Positions 1-6,893 of a DNA stretch of 8,979 bases are shown here, piece after piece. Source of the stretch: CAYRVX01 sp964642165 (GTDB taxonomy: Bacteria > Planctomycetota > Phycisphaerae > SM23-33); NCBI GenBank assembly GCA_964642165.1, contig CAZXOC010000297.1:1-8979 (forward strand), in the 5' to 3' direction. Each line of letters starts with the position of its first letter. The first letter of the stretch is position 1. The position numbers were made by a program, and so were the translations under genes. The notes below the pieces were generated by a model. The model worked only from the letters and a program-made list of their open reading frames with translations, was not told the origin of the DNA and ran no database searches.

Positions 1-12
1 GGTTTATGCGAC

Positions 13-86
13 TGGGCCGTACTGGACTTGAACCAGTGACCTCCTGCGTGTCGAGCAGGCGCTCTAGCCATCTGAGCTAACGGCCC
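13..86 (-). tRNA. tRNA-Val (GAC anticodon)
   Basis: The minus strand folds into a complete 74-nt cloverleaf. The acceptor arms GGGCCGT/ACGGCCC pair fully, the D stem is GCTC/GAGC, the anticodon stem is CCTGC/GCAGG, the variable loop is a short 5 nt (AGGTC), and the T arm is ACTGG-TTCAAGT-CCAGT. The discriminator base is A. The seven-base anticodon loop reads TCGACAC, which places GAC at 34-36 and so gives valine. The base at position 33 is C instead of the nearly universal U. Reading the loop one base earlier would give CGA (serine), but the short variable loop argues against tRNA-Ser. The 3' CCA is not encoded: GTC follows the discriminator base. The gene has its own promoter just upstream. 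Confidence 0.93.
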
Positions 87-98
87 AACGACCTCGAT

Positions 99-127
99 AC
101 TGTATCGGCCTGCGAGGCGGTTGTCAA
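99..127 (-). promoter_or_regulatory. Promoter of the tRNA gene
   Basis: On the minus strand a perfect -35 box TTGACA (122-127) is followed after 17 bp by TACAGT (99-104), which matches four of six positions of TATAAT. The predicted transcript start near 92 lies only about 6 nt before the mature 5' end of the tRNA at 86. A CGATAC-T-GTATCG palindrome (95-107) overlaps the -10 box. The box quality, spacing and position make this a convincing sigma70-type promoter. Confidence 0.75.
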
Positions 128-159
128 GTTGGGGAAATGCCTGGAAGCACCGGCGCTCG

Positions 160-197
160 AAACAACGCGCCCGCCCGAGGCGATTCGGACGGGCGCG
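160..197 (-). terminator. Intrinsic terminator of the winged-helix gene
   Basis: Positions 166-197 form a perfect 8-bp stem (CGCGCCCG with CGGGCGCG) continued, after one C/A mismatch, by a 4-bp stem CCGA/TCGG closed by a 6-nt loop. Read on the minus strand, the stem is followed at once by TTGTTT (165-160), the usual T-rich tail. It lies about 75 bp beyond the stop of the gene ending at 271 and before the tRNA promoter, so it separates the two transcripts. Confidence 0.75.
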
Positions 198-270
198 CGA
201 TTGCGACCCGATGGCCCGGCCGGTCGGCCCGACGATGCCTGCCCCCAATACCGCGAACCGACGGACGTGG

Positions 271-723
271 TCAGGCGATCTTGTAGACGCCGCGACTGAC
301 CTTCGCGAAGCGGCCTTCGTCACGCAGCGTGGCGGCCACGATGCCGTAGAAGTCCTTGCTCAGGCTCTTGTACCCGGCCTTCTTGACGGCCGCCATCACG
401 TTCTTGATGCGCATGCCGTCCTTGGCCTTCGCCAGCACATCCACGATGTATTCGACGAGGGGCCGGCCCGTCGCGCGCTTGCGGGTAGTTTTCTTCGCGG
501 CGGCCTTGCCCTTCCTCTTCCCCGCTCTGGCCTTGGCCTTGGGGCCCTTTCGCCCGCGTCCCGACGGGGCCTTGCCGCCGAGGGCGGCGATGTCCTTGTC
601 GAGGGCCGCCAGGCGCGCCGCCAACTTCTTGCGCGCGGCCTGCGCCTTGGTCAATTGGGCTTTCCTCGCGGCAAGCTGCCGGCGAAGCTCCTGGATGCTC
701 AACTGCGGGCTCTTGCGGGGCAT
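271..723 (-). CDS. Coiled-coil, histone-H1-like linker and winged-helix protein
   Basis: 150-aa predicted cytoplasmic, strongly basic protein with three visible parts. Residues 8-48 are a Leu/Ala/Lys/Arg heptad-like helix, probably a coiled coil for dimerisation. Residues 49-88 are a Lys/Ala/Gly/Arg-rich disordered linker like eukaryotic histone H1 tails and bacterial Hc1-type proteins, with GRGRKGP and KRATGRP segments resembling AT-hook-like minor-groove binders. Residues 88-150 look like a winged-helix domain of the HARE-HTH kind (YIVDVLAKAKDGMRIKNVM... ending SRGVYKIA). The likely role is DNA binding, either nucleoid-associated or regulatory; this is inference. The start at 723 is set by an AGGAG ribosome site (730-734) six bases upstream. 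The gene has its own promoter carrying a palindrome, which would fit autoregulation, and its own terminator. It diverges from the glycosyltransferase operon, so it may also act on that operon. No specific target is evident. Confidence 0.85.
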   Translation of the reverse strand: MPRKSPQLSIQELRRQLAARKAQLTKAQAARKKLAARLAALDKDIAALGGKAPSGRGRKGPKAKARAGKRKGKAAAKKTTRKRATGRPLVEYIVDVLAKAKDGMRIKNVMAAVKKAGYKSLSKDFYGIVAATLRDEGRFAKVSRGVYKIA

Positions 724-778
724 GGTCGTCTCCTCTGCCAGATGGACCAGACTCTACTATGGGGTTGAGACTCGGCGG

Positions 779-806
779 ATTATAGGGCAGTGCATGGCAC
801 ATGCAA
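779..806 (-). promoter_or_regulatory. Promoter of the winged-helix gene with internal palindrome
   Basis: On the minus strand a perfect TATAAT (779-784) is preceded after 16 bp by a weak -35 TTGCAT (801-806). The start would fall near 772, giving a leader of about 48 nt before the ATG at 723. The spacer is occupied by a perfect inverted repeat TGCATG-GCA-CATGCA (791-805), well placed for a repressor to block RNA polymerase. The weak -35 suggests low or regulated activity. Confidence 0.65.
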
Positions 807-815
807 GGGGCATTT

Positions 816-832
816 CCGCAAAAACGTTGCGG
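816..832. repeat. Inverted repeat CCGCAA-N5-TTGCGG in the divergent promoter region
   Basis: A perfect 6-bp inverted repeat with a 5-nt centre sits just upstream of the -35 box of the winged-helix gene. It could be a protein-binding site for a dimer, but a 6-bp match may arise by chance. In the rest of this 348-bp intergenic stretch (833-988) I see only GC-rich sequence without a supported gene or signal. Confidence 0.4.
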
Positions 833-988
833 ACGGTGACGCACCGATCGGCAGTCCGCGGCACGGCGGCCTGCCGCCAGGGGCTGCGGGCGCGCATTGG
901 CCCGGGGGGCAAAGCAGCGAGACCCCGGCCTCGAAGCGGCCGGAACGTGCCGGGCAGGCCCATCCGCGTGACAGCCGGAAGCCGGTGG

Positions 989-1017
989 TTGAGATGGAGA
1001 CGGGATTGCCATACAAT
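989..1017 (+). promoter_or_regulatory. Promoter of the glycosyltransferase operon
   Basis: TTGAGA (989-994, five of six matches to TTGACA) and TACAAT (1012-1017, five of six to TATAAT) are separated by exactly 17 bp. The start is expected near 1024, leaving a leader of about 48 nt to the ATG at 1072. This promoter also argues against starting the first glycosyltransferase farther upstream in its open frame. Confidence 0.72.
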
Positions 1018-1031
1018 GCCCGGTACATTGT
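1013..1031. promoter_or_regulatory. Possible operator ACAATG-N7-CATTGT over the -10 box and start site
   Basis: A perfect 6-bp inverted repeat with a 7-nt centre covers the -10 box and the predicted transcription start of the glycosyltransferase operon. That is a classic repressor position. No binding protein can be assigned; the divergent winged-helix gene is a neighbouring candidate only. Confidence 0.45.
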
Positions 1032-1071
1032 CGGACGGCCGGGGGGCTGTTCCGAACAAGGAAGCGCCCTG

Positions 1072-3468
1072 ATGCCCGGATCGAGATCGCCACTGGGAAC
1101 GTCTCCCATCGCCTTCGTGAGCGACTACCCGCCCCGCCGCTGCGGGATCGCGACGTTCACACACGACCTGTGCCAAGCGGTGGCCTCCCAAGCCGGCAGC
1201 GACCAGGACGTCTTCGTCCTGGCGATGAACGACATCCCGGAGGGCTACCCCTACCCCGAGCGCGTGCGCTTCGAGGTGCGCCAGTCGCACCAGGCGGACT
1301 ATCGCATGGCGGCGGAGTTCCTCAACATCAACCAGGTCTCCGCCGTCTGTCTCCAGCACGAGTACGGCATCTTCGGCGGGACGTGCGGCTCGCACGTCCT
1401 GGCGATGCTTCGGCGCCTGCGTCGTCCGCTGGTGACCACGCTGCACACCGTGCTGAAGGACCCCACCGACGAGCAGCACGTGGTGCTCCAGGAGATCGGG
1501 CGGCTGTCCGACCGCATCGTGGTCATGAGCCACCTGGCCATCGACATTCTGCGCGAGGCGTACAAGGTACCGGCCGAAAAGCTCGTGATGATCCCACACG
1601 GCATCCCGGACGTTCCGTTCATCGATCCGAGCTTCTACAAGGACCAGTTCGACGTGGAAGGGCGGAAGGTGATCCTGACCTTCGGGCTGTTGAGCCCGGG
1701 CAAGGGCATCGAGGACGCCATCGAGGCCCTGCCGATGGTGATCCGGAAGCACCCGGAGGTGGTGTACATCGTCCTGGGCGCGACGCACCCGCACGTCAAG
1801 CGGGACAGCGGCGAGAAGTACCGCAACGGGCTGGTCCGGCGTGTCAGCGAGCTCGGGCTCAAGGAGCACGTGGTCTTCCACGACCGGTTCGTGGCGTTGA
1901 AGGAGTTGTGCGAGTTCATCGGCGCGGCGGACATCTACGTCACGCCGTACCTGAACGAGGCGCAGATCACGTCGGGCACGCTGGCCTATGCGTTGGGGGC
2001 CGGCAAGGCGACGGTCTCGACGCCCTACTGGTATGCGACGGAGATGCTGGCGGAGAACCGCGGGCGACTCGTGCCCTTCCGCGACGCCAAGGCGATCGCC
2101 AAGCAGATCAACGACCTGCTGGACCACGAGCCGAAGCGCCACGCCATGCGCAAGCGGGCGTACACGTTCTGCCGGAAGATGGTCTGGCAGCGCGTCGGGC
2201 AGGACTACCTGGACCTGTTCGCGACGGCGCGGGAGGCCTGGGTGGAGCGGCAGCGAACGCCGGCGGCCAAGCCCGCGCTCAAGCAGCTCGACAAGGAAGA
2301 GGAGCTGCCCGAGGCAGACCTGCGCCACCTGCGCATCCTGACCGACGACACGGGCATCCTTCAGCACGGCGTCTACGCCACGCCCAACCGGGCTCACGGC
2401 TATTGCACGGACGACAACGCCCGCGCCCTGATCGTCGCGGCCATGCACTGGTACCAGAGTCACGACGAGAGCGACCTGCCGCTGATCCAGACGTACCTGG
2501 CGTTCCTCGCCCACGCGATGGACGAGAAGTCGGGGCGCTTCATGAACTTCCTGACGTACGACCGGAAGTGGTCGGAGGTGATCGGCAGCGAAGACAGCCA
2601 CGCCCGGGCGCTGTGGGGCCTGGGCGTGGGCGTGGCGTTCTGCCCGTACGAGTCCCTGATCGCGCTGGCGTCGCACCTGTTCCACCGGGGCCTGCCGTGC
2701 GTGGAGAGCTTCTCCTCGCCCCGCGCGTGGGCGTTCACGATCGTGGGGATCCACGCGTACCTGCGGCGGTTCGGGGGGGACACGGAGGTCCGGCGCTACC
2801 GCACGATGCTCGGCGAGCGGCTGCTCCACCATTTCACCAACCACACGACGAACGACTGGCCGTGGTGCGAGGACGTCGTGACCTACGCCAACGCCAAGCT
2901 CCCGCACGCCCTGCTGATGTGCGGCAAGTGGATGCTCCGCTCGGACATGATCGACATCGGCAAGAAGGCGTTGGACTGGCTGATGCGGATCCAGACCGGC
3001 CAGGGCGGCGTGCTGTCGATCATCGGCACGAACGGGTGGCACACGCGCGGCGGGCCTCGGGCCCACTTCGATCAGCAGCCCATCGAGGCCCACGCGTTGA
3101 TCGACGCGTGCATCGAGGCCTATCATGTCACGAGAGAGAAGCACTGGATCGAGCAGGCCCGTCGGGCCTTCAACTGGTTCCTGGGCGCGAACGACTTGCG
3201 GAAGTCGCTGTACGACTTCACGACCGGGGGCTGCCGCGACGGGCTGCACGCCGACCGGGTCAACGAGAACCAGGGCGCCGAGAGCACGGTGGCTTGGCTG
3301 ATGAGCTTGCTGCTGATGCACGCTCTGCAAATGGAGCAAACCCTCGTGGAAGTCCCTGCCGATAAAGGAACAAAACGTCGCCCGTCGACAAAGGAGGCAC
3401 GGGCCAGTCAATCCGTTACCGCTGCAAAGGTCAGGAAGTATGCCAAGCCCGATCGTGATGGTCAGTAG
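1072..3468 (+). CDS. GT4-type glycosyltransferase fused to a C-terminal barrel-like domain
   Basis: 798-aa predicted cytoplasmic two-domain protein. Residues 10-400 form a GT-B fold glycosyltransferase of the GT4 type: the N-terminal SDYPPRRCGIATF loop, HEYG (96-99), LHT (124-126), PHG (175-177), the FGLLSPGKG donor-side loop (204-212), and PYLNEAQITSGT (292-303). Glu296 corresponds to the first Glu of the usual EX7E motif; the second Glu is not where the motif puts it. Residues about 415-760 form a second, helix-rich domain with TDDTG (424-428), YCTDDNAR (444-451), QQPIEA (668-673) and NENQGAEST (731-739), resembling alpha/alpha-barrel sugar-active domains. A basic tail follows (761-798). 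The start at 1072 is chosen for AAGGAAG (1058-1064) and the promoter at 989-1017. Its last 29 bp overlap the next gene, so the two are probably co-translated. From memory, such proteins often sit beside GH130 phosphorylases; none is present here. Donor and acceptor are unknown. Confidence 0.9.
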   Translation: MPGSRSPLGTSPIAFVSDYPPRRCGIATFTHDLCQAVASQAGSDQDVFVLAMNDIPEGYPYPERVRFEVRQSHQADYRMAAEFLNINQVSAVCLQHEYGIFGGTCGSHVLAMLRRLRRPLVTTLHTVLKDPTDEQHVVLQEIGRLSDRIVVMSHLAIDILREAYKVPAEKLVMIPHGIPDVPFIDPSFYKDQFDVEGRKVILTFGLLSPGKGIEDAIEALPMVIRKHPEVVYIVLGATHPHVKRDSGEKYRNGLVRRVSELGLKEHVVFHDRFVALKELCEFIGAADIYVTPYLNEAQITSGTLAYALGAGKATVSTPYWYATEMLAENRGRLVPFRDAKAIAKQINDLLDHEPKRHAMRKRAYTFCRKMVWQRVGQDYLDLFATAREAWVERQRTPAAKPALKQLDKEEELPEADLRHLRILTDDTGILQHGVYATPNRAHGYCTDDNARALIVAAMHWYQSHDESDLPLIQTYLAFLAHAMDEKSGRFMNFLTYDRKWSEVIGSEDSHARALWGLGVGVAFCPYESLIALASHLFHRGLPCVESFSSPRAWAFTIVGIHAYLRRFGGDTEVRRYRTMLGERLLHHFTNHTTNDWPWCEDVVTYANAKLPHALLMCGKWMLRSDMIDIGKKALDWLMRIQTGQGGVLSIIGTNGWHTRGGPRAHFDQQPIEAHALIDACIEAYHVTREKHWIEQARRAFNWFLGANDLRKSLYDFTTGGCRDGLHADRVNENQGAESTVAWLMSLLLMHALQMEQTLVEVPADKGTKRRPSTKEARASQSVTAAKVRKYAKPDRDGQ

Positions 3469-4666
3469 CTACCCGCCGCGGCTTTGCGGGATCGGCACGT
3501 TCTGCGAGGAAGCCAGGGAGTTCGTTCAGAAGCGCCACCCCAACCGACCCGTCCTCGTTATCAGCCATACCGATGGCAACGGCGACGGCGTCTTCCCGAT
3601 CATCGACGTTTCCGATCGGCGCTGGTGGCGTCCGGTGGCGGACAAGATCCACAACCTCAAGCCCTACGCCGTCCACATCGAGCACGAGTACGGCCTGTAC
3701 GAGTACTACGACGAGCGCGGCCACGGCGACGGCAACGAGGGGTTCCTCGATCTCCTGGACGCGATCAACGACGTGCCGACGATCGTCGAGCCCCACACCA
3801 TCCACGGGCGGCTGACGGACTTCGAGGCCGACTTCGTCTTCAAGATGTGCCAGCGCGCCGACGTGGTGCTCTTCAAGTGCCACTACCAGAAGTGGCGCCT
3901 GGACTGGAACTTCACCGGCAAGGGCTGGCCGACGCCCCGGAACGTCATGGTCGTGCCCCACGGGTCGCGCCCGGACAAGCGCTACTCGCTGGCCGAGGTC
4001 GTCCAGCTCCGCAAGGACCTCGGGCTGGACAAGGCCGCCGACCTGTCCGAGCACCTCGTCGGGCTGATCGGGTGGATCCAGTCCAACAAGCGATGGGACA
4101 TCCTGACCAGCATGTGGGAGGAGATCCACGCCACCGTCAAGGAGCGCAGCGGGCAGGACTGGGACCTGCTCGCCGCCGGGACGATGCGCGACCCCAACCA
4201 CAAGCAGGACTACGAGAGGTACAAGGCGGAAGTGCGGCTGCTGGAGCGCAAGGGCCTGGCCCACTACTACGAGTTCGTTCCGCGCGGCGACACGTACTAC
4301 AGGATGATGGCCGTCTGCGACTTCATCGTCCTGCCGAGCACCGACGAGACGCAGTCCGGCACGCTGGCGCGGATCATCGCGCTCAACAAGCCGTACATCA
4401 CCACCGCCCCGTTGGAGGGCCTGACCGCCCAGACGCTGGAAGGCGGCGGCGGGCTGCTGTTCACCACCAAGGAGATGCTCAAGCGGCACGTCATCGAGCT
4501 GGCCTGCAACGAGGCCGCCCGCATGCGCATGGGCGAGAGCCTCAAGGACTACCTCGACAACACGGTCTCCTGGGAAGTCGTCGCCCAGCAGTACAGCGAG
4601 GCGTACCAGCTCGCCCGGAAGGCCCAGCGCACCGCCAAGCGCGTCGAGCTGCCGCTGGAGTTCTGA
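3440..4666 (+). CDS. GT4-type glycosyltransferase, second of the pair
   Basis: 408-aa single-domain GT-B glycosyltransferase, a distant paralogue of the N-terminal part of the gene before it. Shared landmarks are SSYPPRLCGIGTF at the N-terminus, HEYG (82-85), PHTIH (118-122), VPHG (172-175), GWIQSNKRWD (211-220) and PSTDETQSGTLAR (299-311). Glu303 matches the first EX7E Glu, and as in its partner the second Glu is missing at the expected spacing. No signal peptide or membrane helix is seen, so it should act in the cytoplasm or at the inner membrane face. The ATG lies inside the 3' end of the upstream gene. Ribosome-site candidates are AAAGG (3426-3430, 9-nt spacing) and AGGA (3433-3436, very close), so initiation probably relies on translational coupling. 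The pair may add successive sugars or form a heteromer; that is inference. Confidence 0.88.
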   Translation: MPSPIVMVSSYPPRLCGIGTFCEEAREFVQKRHPNRPVLVISHTDGNGDGVFPIIDVSDRRWWRPVADKIHNLKPYAVHIEHEYGLYEYYDERGHGDGNEGFLDLLDAINDVPTIVEPHTIHGRLTDFEADFVFKMCQRADVVLFKCHYQKWRLDWNFTGKGWPTPRNVMVVPHGSRPDKRYSLAEVVQLRKDLGLDKAADLSEHLVGLIGWIQSNKRWDILTSMWEEIHATVKERSGQDWDLLAAGTMRDPNHKQDYERYKAEVRLLERKGLAHYYEFVPRGDTYYRMMAVCDFIVLPSTDETQSGTLARIIALNKPYITTAPLEGLTAQTLEGGGGLLFTTKEMLKRHVIELACNEAARMRMGESLKDYLDNTVSWEVVAQQYSEAYQLARKAQRTAKRVELPLEF

Positions 4667-4683
4667 CCGGGCCGGGGGCCCGG
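4667..4683. terminator. Convergent-junction hairpin
   Basis: Immediately after the stop of the second glycosyltransferase lies a perfect 7-bp stem CCGGGCC-GGG-GGCCCGG. It sits in the 30-bp gap between two convergent operons and could stop transcription from both sides. Neither side has a T tract, so it is at best a non-canonical or Rho-assisted terminator. Confidence 0.45.
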
Positions 4684-4696
4684 CGCGGCGGCGGGC

Positions 4697-5656
4697 TCAT
4701 GCCAGGCCGGCCGCCTTCACCACGGCCTTCATCTTGGCCAGCCCCGTCTTCGCCGCCTCGCCGGCCGGCATCCGCCAGTAGGTGGGGTTGAACAGCTCCA
4801 GGGAGAGCACCACGCGGCAGTGGTTCTCCGCGAAGTACCGCAGGATCTCCTTGAGCGGCGCGATCCCGTCGCCGGGCCAGATACGCTGCGAGTCGCGGAT
4901 CTGTTCGCGCGGCGGCTCGGCCGGGTAGTCGTTCATGTGGAAGCAGTGCACGGCATGCCGGCCGAGCAGCCGGAGCGTGGCCGCCTCGACACCGCCCTTG
5001 TACATGTGGAAGGCGTCGGCCAGCACGCACGCGTCCGGGTGGGCTGCCTTGGCGGCCACGTAGATCGCTTCCGCGACGTGGCTCAGGTTCGCCGACGTGC
5101 CCCAGACCTCGATCTGCGGGATCACGCCGCTCCGGCGGCCCAGCTCGAGGATGGCGCGGTACCGCTCGGCGGCGCGGTCGAGGTCGAGCGTGGCGCCGCG
5201 GCGATTGGCCCCCGCGGGCGCCGCGGCGATGTGCGTCCCGCCGATCCGCGCCAGCACGTCCATGTCGCGCCGGAGCTGCTCGATGCCCTTGGCCCGCCGG
5301 CCATCGTCGTCCACGACCCACTGCGAGAAGCCGATGGCGCTGCACACGGTCAGCCCGAGGTCCTCGCAGCGCTTGCGGAGGTCCTTCAGCGATCCGCCGG
5401 ACTGAACGTACCGGTGGATCGACCCGGTCCAGGGCTCGATGCCGTCGTAGCCGCCCCCGGCGGTGACCTCGATCTCCTGGACCAGCCCGAGCCGCTGCCC
5501 GCGAAGGGTCGCCGTGTTCAGGCAGTAGCGGAACCGGTGCCCCGCCACGGCAGCGCGGGCCTCGGCGGCATCCATCGTCGTCGCGCCGACGGCCGCGGCA
5601 CCCGCGACCGCACAGGCGCCCTCGAGAAGTCGCCTTCGACTGAGCCTTGCTTCCAT
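4697..5656 (-). CDS. Tat-exported sugar isomerase/epimerase-like TIM-barrel protein
   Basis: 319-aa protein of the xylose-isomerase-like TIM-barrel (AP endonuclease family 2) superfamily. A twin-arginine signal SRRRLLEG (6-13) followed by an Ala/Gly-rich hydrophobic stretch (14-27) predicts export by the Tat pathway, usually with a bound cofactor or metal. Likely metal ligands are Glu183 (IEVWG), Asp214 and His217 (LADAFHMYKGG), His240 (HCFHMND) and Glu287 (LSLELFN), the typical Glu/Asp/His/Glu set. The ATG at 5656 is preferred over an open extension to 5728 because GAGGA lies just upstream and the Tat motif then falls at the N-terminus. It is the last gene of a three-gene minus-strand operon; a coding-like tail in another frame ends 8 nt before it. 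The substrate is probably a sugar or polyol, unidentified. Confidence 0.88.
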   Translation of the reverse strand: MEARLSRRRLLEGACAVAGAAAVGATTMDAAEARAAVAGHRFRYCLNTATLRGQRLGLVQEIEVTAGGGYDGIEPWTGSIHRYVQSGGSLKDLRKRCEDLGLTVCSAIGFSQWVVDDDGRRAKGIEQLRRDMDVLARIGGTHIAAAPAGANRRGATLDLDRAAERYRAILELGRRSGVIPQIEVWGTSANLSHVAEAIYVAAKAAHPDACVLADAFHMYKGGVEAATLRLLGRHAVHCFHMNDYPAEPPREQIRDSQRIWPGDGIAPLKEILRYFAENHCRVVLSLELFNPTYWRMPAGEAAKTGLAKMKAVVKAAGLA

Positions 5657-5664
5657 GATGTTCC

Positions 5665-5779
5665 TCAGATGTCCTCGGGCAGCACGAAGGGCGGCCGGTA
5701 CTGCCCGCTCAGGTACGTGTTCGCCCATTCGCCGCCGGGGCTCCCGCTGCGCGGCGGGTATCCCCCGTCCCCGGCACCG
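5665..5779 (-). other. Coding-like tail in a shifted frame after the epimerase stop
   Basis: Between the epimerase stop and the next gene, the frame one base off the epimerase reads GDGGYPPRSG, GGEWANTYLSGQY and RPPFVLPEDI, then TGA at 5665-5667. Its last 16 codons use G or C at nearly every third position, as real genes here do. The stop overlaps the TGAGGA ribosome site of the following gene, which is typical operon spacing. No ATG, GTG or TTG start is seen in this frame, so it is best read as the displaced C-terminus of the epimerase, through a one-base insertion (or two-base loss) upstream of the TAG at 5780. A natural mutation, an assembly error or a chance open frame are all possible. 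Confidence 0.5.
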
Positions 5780-6817
5780 CTACGCAGGCTCCTCCGGCGA
5801 GACCCGCGCGACGGAATGCTCGGGCTCGAACCCGATCAGCTCCCGCGCCCTGTCGATGCTGACGAGCGACTCGGAGCCCCGGATGCACCTCGTCCGCCGC
5901 GCCACGTCGGGGAAGAACAGGCCCAGGAGCTTCTCCGTGTCGTACCGCAGCCAGTTGTGCGAGTCGTTGATGAAGAGCACGTGGCTGCCCTCGTACTCGG
6001 CGCTCAGGGCCTTCTCGATGGCCTGGGCGGAGTCCCGCTCGTCCACGAACGCCCAGAAGTTGAAGCGCGCGCCCACGTACATCCCGAAGAGGGCGTCGTC
6101 CCGGGAGTCCGGCCGGGCGACGCCTCGCTCGCGGGCCCCGTACTCGAAGGGGCGCCGGCTTCGGTGGTCCAGCACCTCCCGGCGGACGGCCGCCAGGCGC
6201 TCGCGCCGCTCGGCCTCCGGCAGGGCCGCCAGCTCGTCGAGCATCTCGCGGGCCTGCTGCATCCGCCGGCGGTGACGCTCGCCGGCGGCGTGGTCCTGCC
6301 CGGCCACCCATGGCAGGCGGAGCGCCGCCCCGGAGATGCCCTCGCGGCGCCAGTAGTAGTCGCCGACGGCCTCGATGACCTCCTTCGAGAACGAGTACGG
6401 GTCCGTCGTGTACGTCGGGTGCTCCTCGTCGACGGGGAAGTAGTCCACCCGCAGGTCCCCCACGCTCCAGAAGCAGCCGAAGGCGTTGATGCTGCTGGCC
6501 TGAACGACACGGCGGATGCCTTCCTTCGCGGCCGCCTCGAACACGTTGAACGTGCCGGCCACGTTCACACGGAAGACCTCCGGCCCGGGCACCTTGGTCG
6601 GCTGGGCGATCGCCGCGAGGTGGATGACCGCGTCGCAGCCGCGGACCTTCTCCCGCAGGTCGTCATAGCACGTGACGTCGCAGACGGCGTACTCGGCGCC
6701 GGGGACGTCCATCCCCGACCGCCGGCCGACCACGCGCACCTCCCAGCCGCGCCGGACCAGGCGCGCCACGGCCGCCTTGCCGACGCTGCCGGTTCCTCCC
6801 GTCACCAGAACTCTCAT
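5780..6817 (-). CDS. NAD-dependent epimerase/dehydratase (extended SDR)
   Basis: 345-aa Rossmann-fold protein of the extended short-chain dehydrogenase family. The nucleotide loop is TGGTGSVG (6-13); HLAA lies at 67-70; the catalytic region has SS (108-109), Tyr141 and Lys145 in YSFSK, and the substrate-side RLPW (167-170). Such enzymes oxidise, epimerise or dehydrate sugars, usually nucleotide-linked, in the cytoplasm. A charged helical insertion (about 172-235, rich in Arg and Glu) is larger than in simple epimerases. The ATG at 6817 has GAGGA (6822-6826) close upstream. It is the middle gene of the operon, 76 bp after the preceding gene. The stop may be premature: coding-like sequence continues in another frame to 5665. 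The exact substrate cannot be read from the sequence. Confidence 0.88.
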   Translation of the reverse strand: MRVLVTGGTGSVGKAAVARLVRRGWEVRVVGRRSGMDVPGAEYAVCDVTCYDDLREKVRGCDAVIHLAAIAQPTKVPGPEVFRVNVAGTFNVFEAAAKEGIRRVVQASSINAFGCFWSVGDLRVDYFPVDEEHPTYTTDPYSFSKEVIEAVGDYYWRREGISGAALRLPWVAGQDHAAGERHRRRMQQAREMLDELAALPEAERRERLAAVRREVLDHRSRRPFEYGARERGVARPDSRDDALFGMYVGARFNFWAFVDERDSAQAIEKALSAEYEGSHVLFINDSHNWLRYDTEKLLGLFFPDVARRTRCIRGSESLVSIDRARELIGFEPEHSVARVSPEEPA

Positions 6818-6893
6818 GCGATCCTCTTCCTTCGGTCGGCCGCCCGCGGACGGCGCGTGCCAGGCGAAGGGCCCGGAGCCGTCACCGGGGACG

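Noticed and set aside
13..86. Reading the tRNA as serine (CGA)
   Set aside because: The loop geometry puts GAC at 34-36, and the 5-nt variable loop excludes the long arm of tRNA-Ser.
790..1071. A 94-codon N-terminal extension of the first glycosyltransferase in its open frame
   Set aside because: It runs through the predicted promoter (989-1017), lacks GT4 similarity, and a good ribosome site sits just before the ATG at 1072 with the YPPRRCGI motif about 15 residues in.
3390..3397. A strong AAAGGAGG ribosome-site sequence inside the tail of the first glycosyltransferase
   Set aside because: No ATG, GTG or TTG lies at a usable distance, and the next gene starts 42 bp farther on, so it is taken as chance.
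757..3411. An 884-codon open frame antisense to the first glycosyltransferase
   Set aside because: It is rich in Arg, Val, Leu and Ala with no recognisable domain. Long antisense frames are expected opposite a high-GC gene with G/C third positions.
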